A stretch of 64,000 nt of DNA, from positions 558,001-622,000 of the forward strand of contig NZ_JAKSXW010000149.1 in NCBI RefSeq assembly GCF_022829405.1, read 5' to 3'. A model generated the notes under the pieces. That model searched no databases and was not told where the DNA came from. It worked only from the letters and a program-made list of their open reading frames with translations. A program made the position numbers and the translations under genes. Shown here piece after piece: positions 54,376 to 63,091 of this stretch (the stretch's first letter is position 1; each line of letters opens with the position of its first letter). Source of the DNA: Methylobacterium sp. J-076 (GTDB lineage: Bacteria; Pseudomonadota; Alphaproteobacteria; Rhizobiales; Beijerinckiaceae).

Positions 54376-55536
54376 CTACTGGGCCGGTGCGAGGCGGGGA
54401 GGGCGCAGGCGCCCGCGGATGAGGCGGGCGAGCCCGGCATTGAAGGCGCGGACCCGCGTTCCCTGGAAGATCAGCAGGCTCGACAGGACGATCGCCAGGA
54501 GCGGCACGCCGTAGACCGCCGCCACCGCCCCGGAACTCCGCGCCGCCGCGCTCACCGCGGCGAAGCCCGCGATGCGCAGGGCGACCACGGCGATGATCGC
54601 CCCGGCGACGGCCAGGCCCCGGCCCTGGCGGGTGGTGCGCGGATCGCCCAGCGCCGCGAAGGCGATGAACGCCAGGGCCAGCGGATAGAGGGCGGCGGAG
54701 AGACGGTCGTGCAGCTCGGCCCGGAACCGCCCCTTCTGCAGCTGGTAGTAGGCCTCGCTCCGGTCGGGGAACAGGAGCTGCGCCGTCGAGCGCTCCCGGG
54801 GCTTGTAGATCGTGTCGGAATCCGGCGGCGCGAAGGCGGCGAGGTCGATCGTGTAGCGGTCGAACTTCAGGATCGAGGAATCGCGGCTGTCCTTCTGCTG
54901 CTGCAGCACGGTGCCGTGTTCGAGGATCAGGTAGCTCTGCCCGTCGACATCGACGGCGTTGCCCCGGTCGGCGAGGTAAACCTTGGTCTTCCCGGCCTCG
55001 CGCCGGTCCTGGATGAACAACCCTTCGAGGACGCCCCCCGGCCCGCGTTGGCGGAAATGGAAGGTGATGCCGTTGTCGAGCTGGGTGAACTGGCCTTCCT
55101 TGACCACGTTGGCGATGAAGTCGCCGCGCACGCGGGTGATGACGTCGCGCAGCTCCTGGAAGCTCGCGGGCATCACCACGATCACCACCACGCCCACGAG
55201 GAAGCTGACGCTGAGCGCGAGCGTCACGAACGGCCGCAGGAGCGAGCGCGGCGGCATCCCCGCCGCCGACATCACGATCAGCTCGGAATCGCCGTTGAGC
55301 TTGTTGAGGGCGTAGACCGTCCCGATGAACAGGGCGACGGGGGCGATCACCACCACCAGCGTCGGCAGCGACAGGGCGGTGACGAAGAGGAAGACGAGCA
55401 GAGTCTGCCCCTTGGCGGTCACGAGGTCGAGCTCGCGCAGCGCCTGCGTGACCCAGATCGTCCCGGTCAAGCCGACGAGGCAGGCGAGCGTCCCGCCCGC
55501 GGCGATCCGGAAGATGTAGCGTTCGACCTGCCTCAT
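54376..55536 (-). CDS. lptF: LPS export ABC permease LptF
   Basis: LptF is the partner permease of LptG. The 386-residue product has six membrane segments and starts MRQVERYIFRIAAGGTLACL, with the family segment ALNKLNGDSELIVMSAAG near residue 82 and a periplasmic jellyroll. It is the first gene of the leftward envelope operon. The 170 bases upstream are shared with the divergent pepA. Confidence 0.95.
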   Translation of the reverse strand: MRQVERYIFRIAAGGTLACLVGLTGTIWVTQALRELDLVTAKGQTLLVFLFVTALSLPTLVVVIAPVALFIGTVYALNKLNGDSELIVMSAAGMPPRSLLRPFVTLALSVSFLVGVVVIVVMPASFQELRDVITRVRGDFIANVVKEGQFTQLDNGITFHFRQRGPGGVLEGLFIQDRREAGKTKVYLADRGNAVDVDGQSYLILEHGTVLQQQKDSRDSSILKFDRYTIDLAAFAPPDSDTIYKPRERSTAQLLFPDRSEAYYQLQKGRFRAELHDRLSAALYPLALAFIAFAALGDPRTTRQGRGLAVAGAIIAVVALRIAGFAAVSAAARSSGAVAAVYGVPLLAIVLSSLLIFQGTRVRAFNAGLARLIRGRLRPPRLAPAQ

Positions 55537-55706
55537 CGTCCCAGCGGCCCGCTCCGGCGTTGCGTCCCCCGCCCGGCATGACCCGACAACTGGGGCGATT
55601 CCAGGGCTCTCGCGCCGCGTTGCGTTCTGCGTCTCAACGGCTACACAGGTCGGATTGCGAAGCGCGGCCGGCGTTCCACGGCGGCGGCGGTGGGATGGCG
55701 GGAAGC

Positions 55707-57203
55707 ATGACGGACAAGATCGACATCGCCTTCGGGCCCCTGGGGCAGGCGGGCCAGGGCGACCTCGTGGTGTTCATGGGCGATGATTTGGCCCTCGGCG
55801 CCCCGGCCAGGGACGCCCTCGGCGGCGCAGGCGCCGACCTCGTCGCCAAGGCGGCGGCCTCCGAGAAGTTCAAGGGCCGCTCTCTCTCGGCGATGGTGCT
55901 GCCGGCGCCCGCGGGCCTTCCCATCGACCGCCTCGTGGTGGTCGGGCTCGGCAGCAACACCGACCGGGGCAAGCTCGACTGGCCGGTGCTCGGCGGCTTC
56001 ACCGCCTCGAAGGTCTCCGGCCGGACGGCGCGGATCGTCCTCGACCTGCCGGGCGTCGCCACCGGCCCCGAGCAGGCCGCCGCCTTCGCCCTCGGGGCCC
56101 GCCTGCGGACCTACACCTTCGACCGCTACAAGACGAAGAAGAAGCCCGACGCCGAGGACAAGGCCGGCACCAGCCTGACGATCCTCGCCGCCGACCACGC
56201 CGCCGCCGCCCGCGAGGACGAGGGTGCGCGCAGCCTCGCCGAGAGCGTCATCCTCGCCCGGGACCTCGTCAACGAGCCGCCGAACGTCCTCTACCCGGAA
56301 GAGTTCGCCCGCCGGGCCGGGGAGCTGACGAAGCTCGGCGTCGAGGTGGAGATCCTGGAGCCGGCGCGGATGCGCGACCTCGGCATGGGGGCCCTCCTCG
56401 CCGTGGCGCAGGGCTCGGTGCGCGAGCCCCGCGTCGTGGTCATGCGCTGGAACGGCGGCACGGCCGGCGAGGCGCCCGTCGCCCTGATCGGCAAGGGCGT
56501 GATCTTCGATTCGGGCGGCGTCTCCATCAAGCCGGGCGGCGGCATGGAGGACATGAAGGGCGACATGGGCGGCGCCGCCGCCGTGGTCGGGGCGATGCGC
56601 GCCCTCGCCGCGCGCAAGGCGCGCTGCAACGTGGTCGGCGCCATCGGCATCGTGGAGAACATGCCGGACGGCGGCGCCTACCGCCCCTCCGACATCCTGA
56701 CCTCCATGTCGGGCCAGACCATCGAGGTGATCAACACCGACGCCGAGGGCCGCCTCGTCCTCGCCGACGTCATCACCCACGTCGTCCGCTCGGCGAAGCC
56801 CAAGGCGATGATCGACCTCGCCACCCTCACGGGGGCGATCATCGTCGCCCTGGGCCAGGACATCGCCGGGATGTTCTCCAACGACGACGGCCTCGCCGAG
56901 AAGATCCGCGCGGCCGGCGAGGCGACGGGCGAGGCGGTGTGGCGGATGCCGCTGATCCCCGCCTACGACAAGGCGATCGATTCCAAGTTCGCCGACATGA
57001 AGAACACCGGCGGCCGTCACGGCGGCGCGGCGACGGCGGCCTCGTTCATCAAGCGCTACGTCGAGGACGTGCCGTGGGCCCACCTCGACATCGCCGGCGT
57101 GGCGATGTCCTCCAACGCCAGCGAGATCAACCGCAGCTGGGGGGCGGGCTGGGGCGTCCGCCTCCTCGACCGGCTGATCCGGGACAATTACGAGGCGCAC
57201 TGA
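55707..57203 (+). CDS. pepA: Leucyl aminopeptidase
   Basis: PepA is a cytoplasmic two-metal aminopeptidase. The 498-residue product has IGKGVIFDSGGVSIKPGGGM with the metal Lys/Asp, NTDAEGRLVLADVI (the diagnostic M17 motif) and KNTGGRHGGAATAASF. Its divergent neighbour to lptF is the common alphaproteobacterial arrangement. The ATG at 55707 is preceded by GGGAAG; an ATG at 55695 is a possible alternative. It is followed after 21 bases by a small membrane protein gene. Confidence 0.96.
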   Translation: MTDKIDIAFGPLGQAGQGDLVVFMGDDLALGAPARDALGGAGADLVAKAAASEKFKGRSLSAMVLPAPAGLPIDRLVVVGLGSNTDRGKLDWPVLGGFTASKVSGRTARIVLDLPGVATGPEQAAAFALGARLRTYTFDRYKTKKKPDAEDKAGTSLTILAADHAAAAREDEGARSLAESVILARDLVNEPPNVLYPEEFARRAGELTKLGVEVEILEPARMRDLGMGALLAVAQGSVREPRVVVMRWNGGTAGEAPVALIGKGVIFDSGGVSIKPGGGMEDMKGDMGGAAAVVGAMRALAARKARCNVVGAIGIVENMPDGGAYRPSDILTSMSGQTIEVINTDAEGRLVLADVITHVVRSAKPKAMIDLATLTGAIIVALGQDIAGMFSNDDGLAEKIRAAGEATGEAVWRMPLIPAYDKAIDSKFADMKNTGGRHGGAATAASFIKRYVEDVPWAHLDIAGVAMSSNASEINRSWGAGWGVRLLDRLIRDNYEAH

Positions 57204-57224
57204 CGCGCCGTCGGAGCGAGACCC

Positions 57225-57974
57225 GTGGCGAGCGACGCTTTCCTCGACGTCATCGGGTCGCGCGACGCCCCCGTCCGGCCCCCTTCCTCCGCGGGGGGGC
57301 GGGCGTGGGTCACCCCCCTTCGCGAGGCGCTCGTCCCCGTCCTCGCGATGCTCCTGGCTCTGGCGGCCTTCGCCGCAGGGGGCCTGAGCCGCCGCATGGC
57401 CCTGCCCGAGGGGTTGGAGCCCTATGCCTACGGCTTCTTCCTCGACCGCTATCCCCTCTTCGTCTTCGCCCTCATCTTCGCGGCGGCACGGATCGTGGCG
57501 GCGGCGGCGGCCGCCGGTCCGGGGGGGGCGGCACGGCGGGTCGCCTTCGCGCTCCTCGGACTCGCCGTCCTCGGCCTGGCGGGGCTCTACCCGACCTTCG
57601 GGGGCCTGATCCTGCGGGGCGGATACGCCACCGGCAGCATGGCCTTCCTCACCGGCCAGCCCCTCTGGCTCGCCTACGCCCTCGGGGCGAGCGTCCCGGC
57701 CCTCATGGTCGGCGGCATCGTCGGCGCATCCATCCTCGCCGCGAACCGGCCGCTCCGTCCGCGGCTGCGGCGGATCGGGTGGGGCGCCCTGTCCTTCCTG
57801 TGTCTGTGGTTCGGCGCCGGTCTGATCGGCCTCGGCCACGAGGTCGGCTTCGGCGCGTGGCCGGCCCGGGCGATGCGGCCCGGCGAGGCGGGCCTCGCGG
57901 CCGTCCTCCTGCTCGTCGCAGCGGCGCCGTACAGCCTCCTGATCGCGTTACGCAGGCGCCGCGCGAGCGCGTGA
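57225..57974 (+). CDS. Integral membrane protein, unknown function
   Basis: The 249-residue product has about six hydrophobic segments with short basic loops. An N-terminal Pro/Gly-rich segment with G/C-rich coding sequence (cctccgcgggggggcggg) precedes the first helix. No transport or enzymatic motif is visible, and I do not recognise the family. The GTG start lies 21 bases after pepA, so co-transcription is likely. Confidence 0.7.
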   Translation: MASDAFLDVIGSRDAPVRPPSSAGGRAWVTPLREALVPVLAMLLALAAFAAGGLSRRMALPEGLEPYAYGFFLDRYPLFVFALIFAAARIVAAAAAAGPGGAARRVAFALLGLAVLGLAGLYPTFGGLILRGGYATGSMAFLTGQPLWLAYALGASVPALMVGGIVGASILAANRPLRPRLRRIGWGALSFLCLWFGAGLIGLGHEVGFGAWPARAMRPGEAGLAAVLLLVAAAPYSLLIALRRRRASA

Positions 57975-58066
57975 GGCAGCCTTGCGCGCTCTCCGCGCAT
58001 CGCCCACAGTCCGAGCCGGGGGGCGGGATCGGCGGCCATCAGAGCCGCACCTGCGGAGGAAACGCT

Positions 58067-59800
58067 ATGCACGCCAGCGTGACGATGGACCGCGACGCGG
58101 CCAGCGCGCAGGACCGCGCGACCGCGCGGCCATGGCTTTCCGCCTATCCGCCGGGCATGCCGGCCGACATCGCCGTCGCCGACCTTCGCACCCTCTCGGA
58201 CCTCTACACCCACAGCATCGCCGCCTTCGCGGACAGGCTGGCGGCCACCTGCTTCGGCTCCGACCTCTCCTACGCCGATCTCGGCCGACAGGCCCGGGCG
58301 CTCGCCGCCTCCCTCCAGGCGGACGGGGTCGGCAAGGGCGACCGGGTGGCGATCATGCTGCCCAACATCCCGTCCTACATGGTCTCGATCGTCGCCGTGC
58401 ATCTGGCCGGGGCGGTCGTGGTCAACGTCAACCCGCTCTACACGAGCCGCGAGATGGCGGCACAGATCGGTGATTCCGGCGCGCGGGTGCTGATCGTCCT
58501 CGAGAATTTCGCGCATACGGTCGCCGGCGCGTTGGGCGAGATCGACCTGCGCCGGGTCATCGTCGCCGGCCCCGGCGACGGCTTGGGCGCGAAGGGTCAG
58601 GCGATCAACCTTGCGAGCCGCCACCTGCGCAAGGCGGTGCCGCCCTTCACGCTGCCCCCTGGGCTCGCCGTCCGCTTCGCCGCCGCCCTGAAGACGCGCG
58701 CGCCGCTGCGCCCGGTCCCGGTCGCTCCGGACGACCTCGCCTTCCTGCAATATACCGGCGGCACGACGGGCGTCGCCAAGGCGGCGATGCTCACACACCG
58801 CAACGTGGCGGCCAATGTCGAGCAATGCGTCACGTGGTTCGACGCGACGGATACGGGGCGGCGCCGGATCACCGTCACGGCCCTGCCGCTCTACCATATC
58901 TTCGCACTCACGGCCTGTTTCCTGTTCTCGGTCCGGACCGGCGGCAGCTGCCTGCTGATCCCCAACCCGCGCGACTGCGACGGCTTCGTGAAGACACTCT
59001 CCCGCGTGCGGTTCACCGGGCTGGCGGGGGTCAACACCCTGTTCAACATGCTCGTGAACCACCCGAAGATCGGCACGGTGGACTTCTCCGCCCTCGATTT
59101 CGTCATCGGCGGGGGCACCGCCGTCCAGAGCGCCGTCGCGGCGCGGTGGAAGGCCCTGACCGGACACGCCATCGTGGAGGGCTACGGCCTGTCGGAGACC
59201 TCCCCGGTGCTGTGCGCCAACCTGCGCACGCTGCCGGATTTCAGCGGGACGATTGGCTATCCCTTGCCCTCGACCCTGGTCTCGATCCGGGATGCCGAGA
59301 ACCGTCCCGTCCCGCCGGGCGAGCGTGGGGAGCTCTGCGCGAAGGGCCCCCAGGTGATGCCCGGCTACTGGAACCGGGCGGACGAGACCGCGCAGGTGAT
59401 GACGGCGGACGGCTATTTCCGCACGGGCGACGTGGCCGTGATGGATGCGGCCGGGCAGGTCCGGATCGTCGACCGGTTGAAGGACATGATCCTGGTCTCA
59501 GGGTTCAACGTCTACCCGAACGAGGTCGAGGATGTGATCGCCTCCCATCCGGGCGTCCTCGAATGCGCGGTGGTCGGCACGCCCCACGCCGAGACCGGCG
59601 AGATGGTGGTGGCCCATGTGGTGCTGAAGGATGCGAGCGTCAGCGCCGACGCCCTGCGGGCCTACGCCCGCACGCAGCTCACCGGCTACAAGGTGCCGAA
59701 GGCCGTGGTACTGCACGAGGCCCTGCCGAAGACCAATGTCGGGAAGGTGCTCCGCCGCGTCCTGCGCGACGAGGCCCCGCCCCCCGAGGGCGCGACGTAA
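58067..59800 (+). CDS. Long-chain fatty-acid-CoA ligase (FadD-like)
   Basis: The 577-residue enzyme activates fatty acids with ATP and CoA. It has the P-loop YTGGTTGVAKAAMLTHRN (Ala replaces the usual Gly after Lys), LPLYHIFALT, GYGLSETSP, YFRTGDVAVMD, and the hinge LKDMILVSGFNVYPNEVED with the C-terminal Lys in TNVGKVLRR. A GCGGAGGA ribosome site precedes the ATG. The exact chain length preference is not predictable. No beta-oxidation genes are next to it. Confidence 0.93.
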   Translation: MHASVTMDRDAASAQDRATARPWLSAYPPGMPADIAVADLRTLSDLYTHSIAAFADRLAATCFGSDLSYADLGRQARALAASLQADGVGKGDRVAIMLPNIPSYMVSIVAVHLAGAVVVNVNPLYTSREMAAQIGDSGARVLIVLENFAHTVAGALGEIDLRRVIVAGPGDGLGAKGQAINLASRHLRKAVPPFTLPPGLAVRFAAALKTRAPLRPVPVAPDDLAFLQYTGGTTGVAKAAMLTHRNVAANVEQCVTWFDATDTGRRRITVTALPLYHIFALTACFLFSVRTGGSCLLIPNPRDCDGFVKTLSRVRFTGLAGVNTLFNMLVNHPKIGTVDFSALDFVIGGGTAVQSAVAARWKALTGHAIVEGYGLSETSPVLCANLRTLPDFSGTIGYPLPSTLVSIRDAENRPVPPGERGELCAKGPQVMPGYWNRADETAQVMTADGYFRTGDVAVMDAAGQVRIVDRLKDMILVSGFNVYPNEVEDVIASHPGVLECAVVGTPHAETGEMVVAHVVLKDASVSADALRAYARTQLTGYKVPKAVVLHEALPKTNVGKVLRRVLRDEAPPPEGAT

Positions 59801-59909
59801 CCCCACGGGGCCCCTCGCCGAATGGTGAGGCGGACCGGCTTGCCCATCCAGCGATCCGGTCCGATCTCTCGGGGAAGAGACCGAGACACGCCACGCAGGG
59901 GAGACGGCC

Positions 59910-60857
59910 ATGCTGATCAAGCGCCACCGCGGATGGGAGATCCCCGAGAGCAACGCCACGCCGGAAGCGATCTTCCTCGACCGTCGGGCCCTCATCGGCG
60001 GCGCCGCGGGTCTCGCGGCGGGCTCGCTGATCGGGGGTCGTGCCTGGGCGGCCGTGGAGAGCGGTTCTTACCCGGCGCCGCGCAACGAGAGCTACACGCT
60101 CGACCGCGCCGTGACTCCCGAGCGGTTCAGCGGCGACTACAACAACTTCTACGAATTCGGCATGTCCAAGACCGTCCTGCCGGCGGCCAACGCCCTCAAG
60201 ACCTCCCCTTGGACGCTCAAGATCGACGGCCTCGTGGAGAAGCCGTTCGAGGTCGGCGTCGATGACCTGATCCGCAAGATCGGGCTGGAGGAGCGGCTTT
60301 ACCGCCACCGCTGCGTCGAAGCGTGGTCGATGGCGGTGCCGTGGACCGGCTTCCCCCTGTCGAAGCTCGTGGCCCTGGCGAAGCCCACCTCCGGCGCGAA
60401 GTACATCCGCTTCGAGACCTTCATGGACAAGGCGATGGCGCCGGGCCAGCGGGTCTTCTACTACCCTTGGCCCTACACCGAGGGCCTGACCCTGGCCGAG
60501 GCCGGCAACGACCTCGCCTTCGTGGTCACCGGCGTCTACGGCAAGCCGCTGCCGAACCAGTTCGGCGCACCGATCCGCATCGCGGTGCCGTGGAAATACG
60601 GGTTCAAGTCGGCCAAATCGATCGTGAAGGTGTCGTTCACCGCCGACCGGCCGAAGACCTTCTGGGAGGGGCTGCAATCCTCCGAATATGGGTTCTGGGC
60701 CAACGTGAACCCCGCCGTACCGCACCCCCGCTGGAGCCAAGCGAGTGAGCGGGTCCTCGGCAGCGACCAGCGCGTGCCGACGCTGATCTACAACGGCTAC
60801 GGCGAGCAGGTGGCGGGGCTCTACAAGGGGCTGGAGGGCGAGCGGCTGTTCGTCTGA
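59910..60857 (+). CDS. msrP: Protein-methionine-sulfoxide reductase catalytic subunit MsrP
   Basis: MsrP (YedY) is a periplasmic molybdopterin enzyme that repairs oxidised methionine. The 315-residue product has a Tat signal with the twin Arg (FLDRRALIGGAAGL, about 25-40), FYEFGMSKTVLP, the Mo-ligand Cys in YRHRCVEAWSMAVPW and NQFGAPIRIAVPWKYGFK. The usual heme partner msrQ is not adjacent; the next gene is convergent. The GGGGAG site before the ATG is good. Confidence 0.95.
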   Translation: MLIKRHRGWEIPESNATPEAIFLDRRALIGGAAGLAAGSLIGGRAWAAVESGSYPAPRNESYTLDRAVTPERFSGDYNNFYEFGMSKTVLPAANALKTSPWTLKIDGLVEKPFEVGVDDLIRKIGLEERLYRHRCVEAWSMAVPWTGFPLSKLVALAKPTSGAKYIRFETFMDKAMAPGQRVFYYPWPYTEGLTLAEAGNDLAFVVTGVYGKPLPNQFGAPIRIAVPWKYGFKSAKSIVKVSFTADRPKTFWEGLQSSEYGFWANVNPAVPHPRWSQASERVLGSDQRVPTLIYNGYGEQVAGLYKGLEGERLFV

Positions 60858-60876
60858 CCGCCCGCCCTACGGGACC

Positions 60877-61893
60877 TCACATCTCGAGGCAGATCTTCCC
60901 GAAGTGCCGGTTGCTCTCCTGGTGCCGGAAGGCCTCGACCAGGGCGTCCAGGGGAAAGCGGCGATCGACCACCGGCCGCATGCCGTTGGCGTCGATCGCC
61001 CGGACCATGTCGATCTGCTGCCGGCGGCTGCCGACCAGCACGCCCTGCAGGCGCAACTGGCGGATGAGGGCCGGGACGACCTGCAGGGAGCCCTCGACTC
61101 CGGTGAGGATGCCGATGACCGAGATGTGCCCGCCGACCCGGGCCGCCTCCATCGATTGTTCCAGCGTCCCGGGCCCGCCCACTTCGATCACGTGATCGAC
61201 GCCCCGCCCCCCGGTGATCCGCCGGGCGGTCTCGCCCCAGGCCGCATCCTGCCGGTAGTTGATGAGGTGGTCGGCCCCGAGGGCTTCGAGCCGGGACAGC
61301 TTCTCGTCCGACGAGGAGGTGGCGATCACCGTCGCACCGGCCATCTTGGCGAATTGCAGGGCGAAGACGGAGACGCCCCCGGAGCCCTGGACCAGCACCG
61401 TGTCTCCGGCCTTCACCCGCCCGTCCTCGTGCAGGGCACGCCATGCGGTGAGGCCCGCCGTGGTCAGCGTCGCGGCCTCGGCATGGTCCCAACCGGCGGG
61501 GGCGCGGGTGAAGGCCGTGGCCGGCGCGGTCACCGCCTCGCGGGCATAGCCGTCGATGCCGTCGCCGGGCACCGTCGCGAAGCCGACGACCTCCGCCTGC
61601 CCGTCGAGCCAGGTCGGGAAGAAGGTGCTCACCACGGCATCGCCGACGGCGAACTCGGTGACGCCGGGCCCGACCGCGGTGACGGCGCCGGCCCCGTCCG
61701 ACATCGGGATCCGCGGCACGGACGGCCCCCACATGCCGCTGACGACGGCGTAATCGTGGTAGTTCAGCGAACTCGCCCGCAGCCGGACGGTGATCTCGCC
61801 GAAGGCCGGCTCCGGGACCGGACGCTCGGTGGCGGTGACCCGCTCGAACCCGCCCCCCGCTCCGACGACGATCGCCTTCGCCATCGCACCCAT
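60877..61893 (-). CDS. Zinc-independent alcohol dehydrogenase-like (MDR) oxidoreductase
   Basis: The 338-residue enzyme is a medium-chain dehydrogenase/reductase with the nucleotide site QGSGGVSVFALQFAKMAGA. The catalytic zinc position of classical ADHs (GxxCGTD) is absent, NYHDYAVVSG standing in its place, so it resembles quinone oxidoreductases. The ATG at 61893 follows a GGGAGG site at ideal spacing. It is convergent with msrP (19-base gap). The substrate is unknown. Confidence 0.88.
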   Translation of the reverse strand: MGAMAKAIVVGAGGGFERVTATERPVPEPAFGEITVRLRASSLNYHDYAVVSGMWGPSVPRIPMSDGAGAVTAVGPGVTEFAVGDAVVSTFFPTWLDGQAEVVGFATVPGDGIDGYAREAVTAPATAFTRAPAGWDHAEAATLTTAGLTAWRALHEDGRVKAGDTVLVQGSGGVSVFALQFAKMAGATVIATSSSDEKLSRLEALGADHLINYRQDAAWGETARRITGGRGVDHVIEVGGPGTLEQSMEAARVGGHISVIGILTGVEGSLQVVPALIRQLRLQGVLVGSRRQQIDMVRAIDANGMRPVVDRRFPLDALVEAFRHQESNRHFGKICLEM

Positions 61894-61969
61894 GGCCACC
61901 TCCCACTCGCTCCGAGAACGTGAGTTTTAGGCGGCTTTCGGCGGGATCAAGGGTGGACGCCGCTGGCCC

Positions 61970-62905
61970 TCAATAGGTCCAGCGCTGCGCCTTCTGGACC
62001 AGGAAGTCGCGGAAGGCCTGCACCCGCGCCACCGAGCGCATCTCCTCGGCATAGACGAGATAGCTCTCCAGCGTCGGCATGTCGGTCTCGCGCAGCACCT
62101 GGACGAGGTTGTCGTCCCCATCGACGGCGTAGTCGGGCAGGATGCCGATCCCGGCTCCGGCTTCCATGGCCCGCTGCAGGGCACCGATGTTGTTGACGGT
62201 GAGATGGACCTGCCGCCGCTCCCGGCCGTCGCGGCCGGCATCGGCCAGCCAGTGCGCGGCGAGGAGGTAGGACGGCTCGTTGCCGCCGAAGGAGACGATG
62301 CGGTGCTCGTCCAGCTCCTCGACGGTCTTGGGCTCGCCGAACCGCTTCACGTAATCCTGGCTGGCGAAGGCATGGTAGTGCACCGTGAACAGCCGGCGCT
62401 GGATCAGGTCGGGCTGCGCCGGACGGCGCATGCGGATCGCCACATCGGCCTCGCGCATGGCGAGGTCGAGCTCCTCGTTGGTCAGGATCATCTCGATGCG
62501 GACATCGGGATAGAGGTCGAGGAACTCACCCACCCGCTGCGACAGCCACGACACGCCGAGGCCGACCGTGGTCGTCACCTTGAGGTCGCCGGTGGGGCGC
62601 TCGGAGGTCTCCACGAGGCGCGCCCGGGTGTTCTCCAGGCGCAGCTTCATGTCCTTGGCGGCGCGGAACAGCAGGTCGCCCTGCTCGGTCAGGATCAGGC
62701 CGCGGGCATGCCGGTGGAACAGGGGGGCCTTCAGCTCGCGCTCGAGGGCGCTGATCTGGCGGCTCACCGCCGACTGGCTCAGGCCGATGTCGTCCCCGGC
62801 CTTCGTGAAGCTTCCCGCCTCGGCGACGTTCAGGAAGATCCGAATCTTGTCCCAATCCAACGCGAGAACTCCCGCTCGGGCCGCCCCGGAAAGCCTGACG
62901 GCCAT
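61970..62905 (-). CDS. LysR-family transcriptional regulator
   Basis: The 311-residue regulator has a winged-helix LysR domain (about 17-80, AGSFTKAGDDIGLSQSAVSRQI) and a LysR substrate-binding domain. Its position next to trxB is shared with many Rhizobiales. The ATG at 62905 is preferred; an earlier start at 62980 would overlap a likely LysR operator, and a TTG at the L of LDWDKIRIF is a further option. It shares direction with trxB, so it may be in the same transcript or have its own promoter in the gap. Confidence 0.9.
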   Translation of the reverse strand: MAVRLSGAARAGVLALDWDKIRIFLNVAEAGSFTKAGDDIGLSQSAVSRQISALERELKAPLFHRHARGLILTEQGDLLFRAAKDMKLRLENTRARLVETSERPTGDLKVTTTVGLGVSWLSQRVGEFLDLYPDVRIEMILTNEELDLAMREADVAIRMRRPAQPDLIQRRLFTVHYHAFASQDYVKRFGEPKTVEELDEHRIVSFGGNEPSYLLAAHWLADAGRDGRERRQVHLTVNNIGALQRAMEAGAGIGILPDYAVDGDDNLVQVLRETDMPTLESYLVYAEEMRSVARVQAFRDFLVQKAQRWTY

Positions 62906-62979
62906 CTCCGGCTGAACGGCCACTGTCTCCGCCCCCCGACCGACGACGCCGCAGGGTCGACATCCACGCCACGGTGCCA

Positions 62980-62992
62980 TGCGATATACGCA
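62980..62992. promoter_or_regulatory. T-N11-A LysR-type box
   Basis: The sequence tgcg-atata-cgca is a dyad with the T-N11-A geometry of LysR binding sites. The dyad extends to atgcg-N5-cgcat. It lies 75 bases upstream of the LysR start, in the trxB-lysR gap, fitting autoregulation. Confidence 0.5.
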
Positions 62993-63013
62993 TTCCTTGG
63001 CGGAGAATAGACC

Positions 63014-63057
63014 TATGCACCGTACGCGGGCCTCCGCGGGTCCACGACCGGTGCATA
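63014..63057. promoter_or_regulatory. Long-spaced inverted repeat in trxB-lysR gap
   Basis: Arms tatgcaccg (63014-63022) and cggtgcata (63049-63057) are perfect 9-base inverses separated by 26 bases. They may be two half-sites for a regulator or an RNA stem between the trxB stop and the LysR start. Confidence 0.5.
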
Positions 63058-63091
63058 AACCGCGAAATCCGTCAAAAGACGGCGAAGGTGG

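Noticed and set aside
53608..55581. A 657-codon open frame on the plus strand opposite lptG and lptF
   Set aside because: Arg/Gly/Asp-rich shadow translation without domains; the lpt genes on the other strand are certain.
57280..57330. G/C-rich run near the start of the membrane protein gene, superficially like the helicase insertion
   Set aside because: Too short and imperfect to claim a second copy of the element without a genome-wide search.
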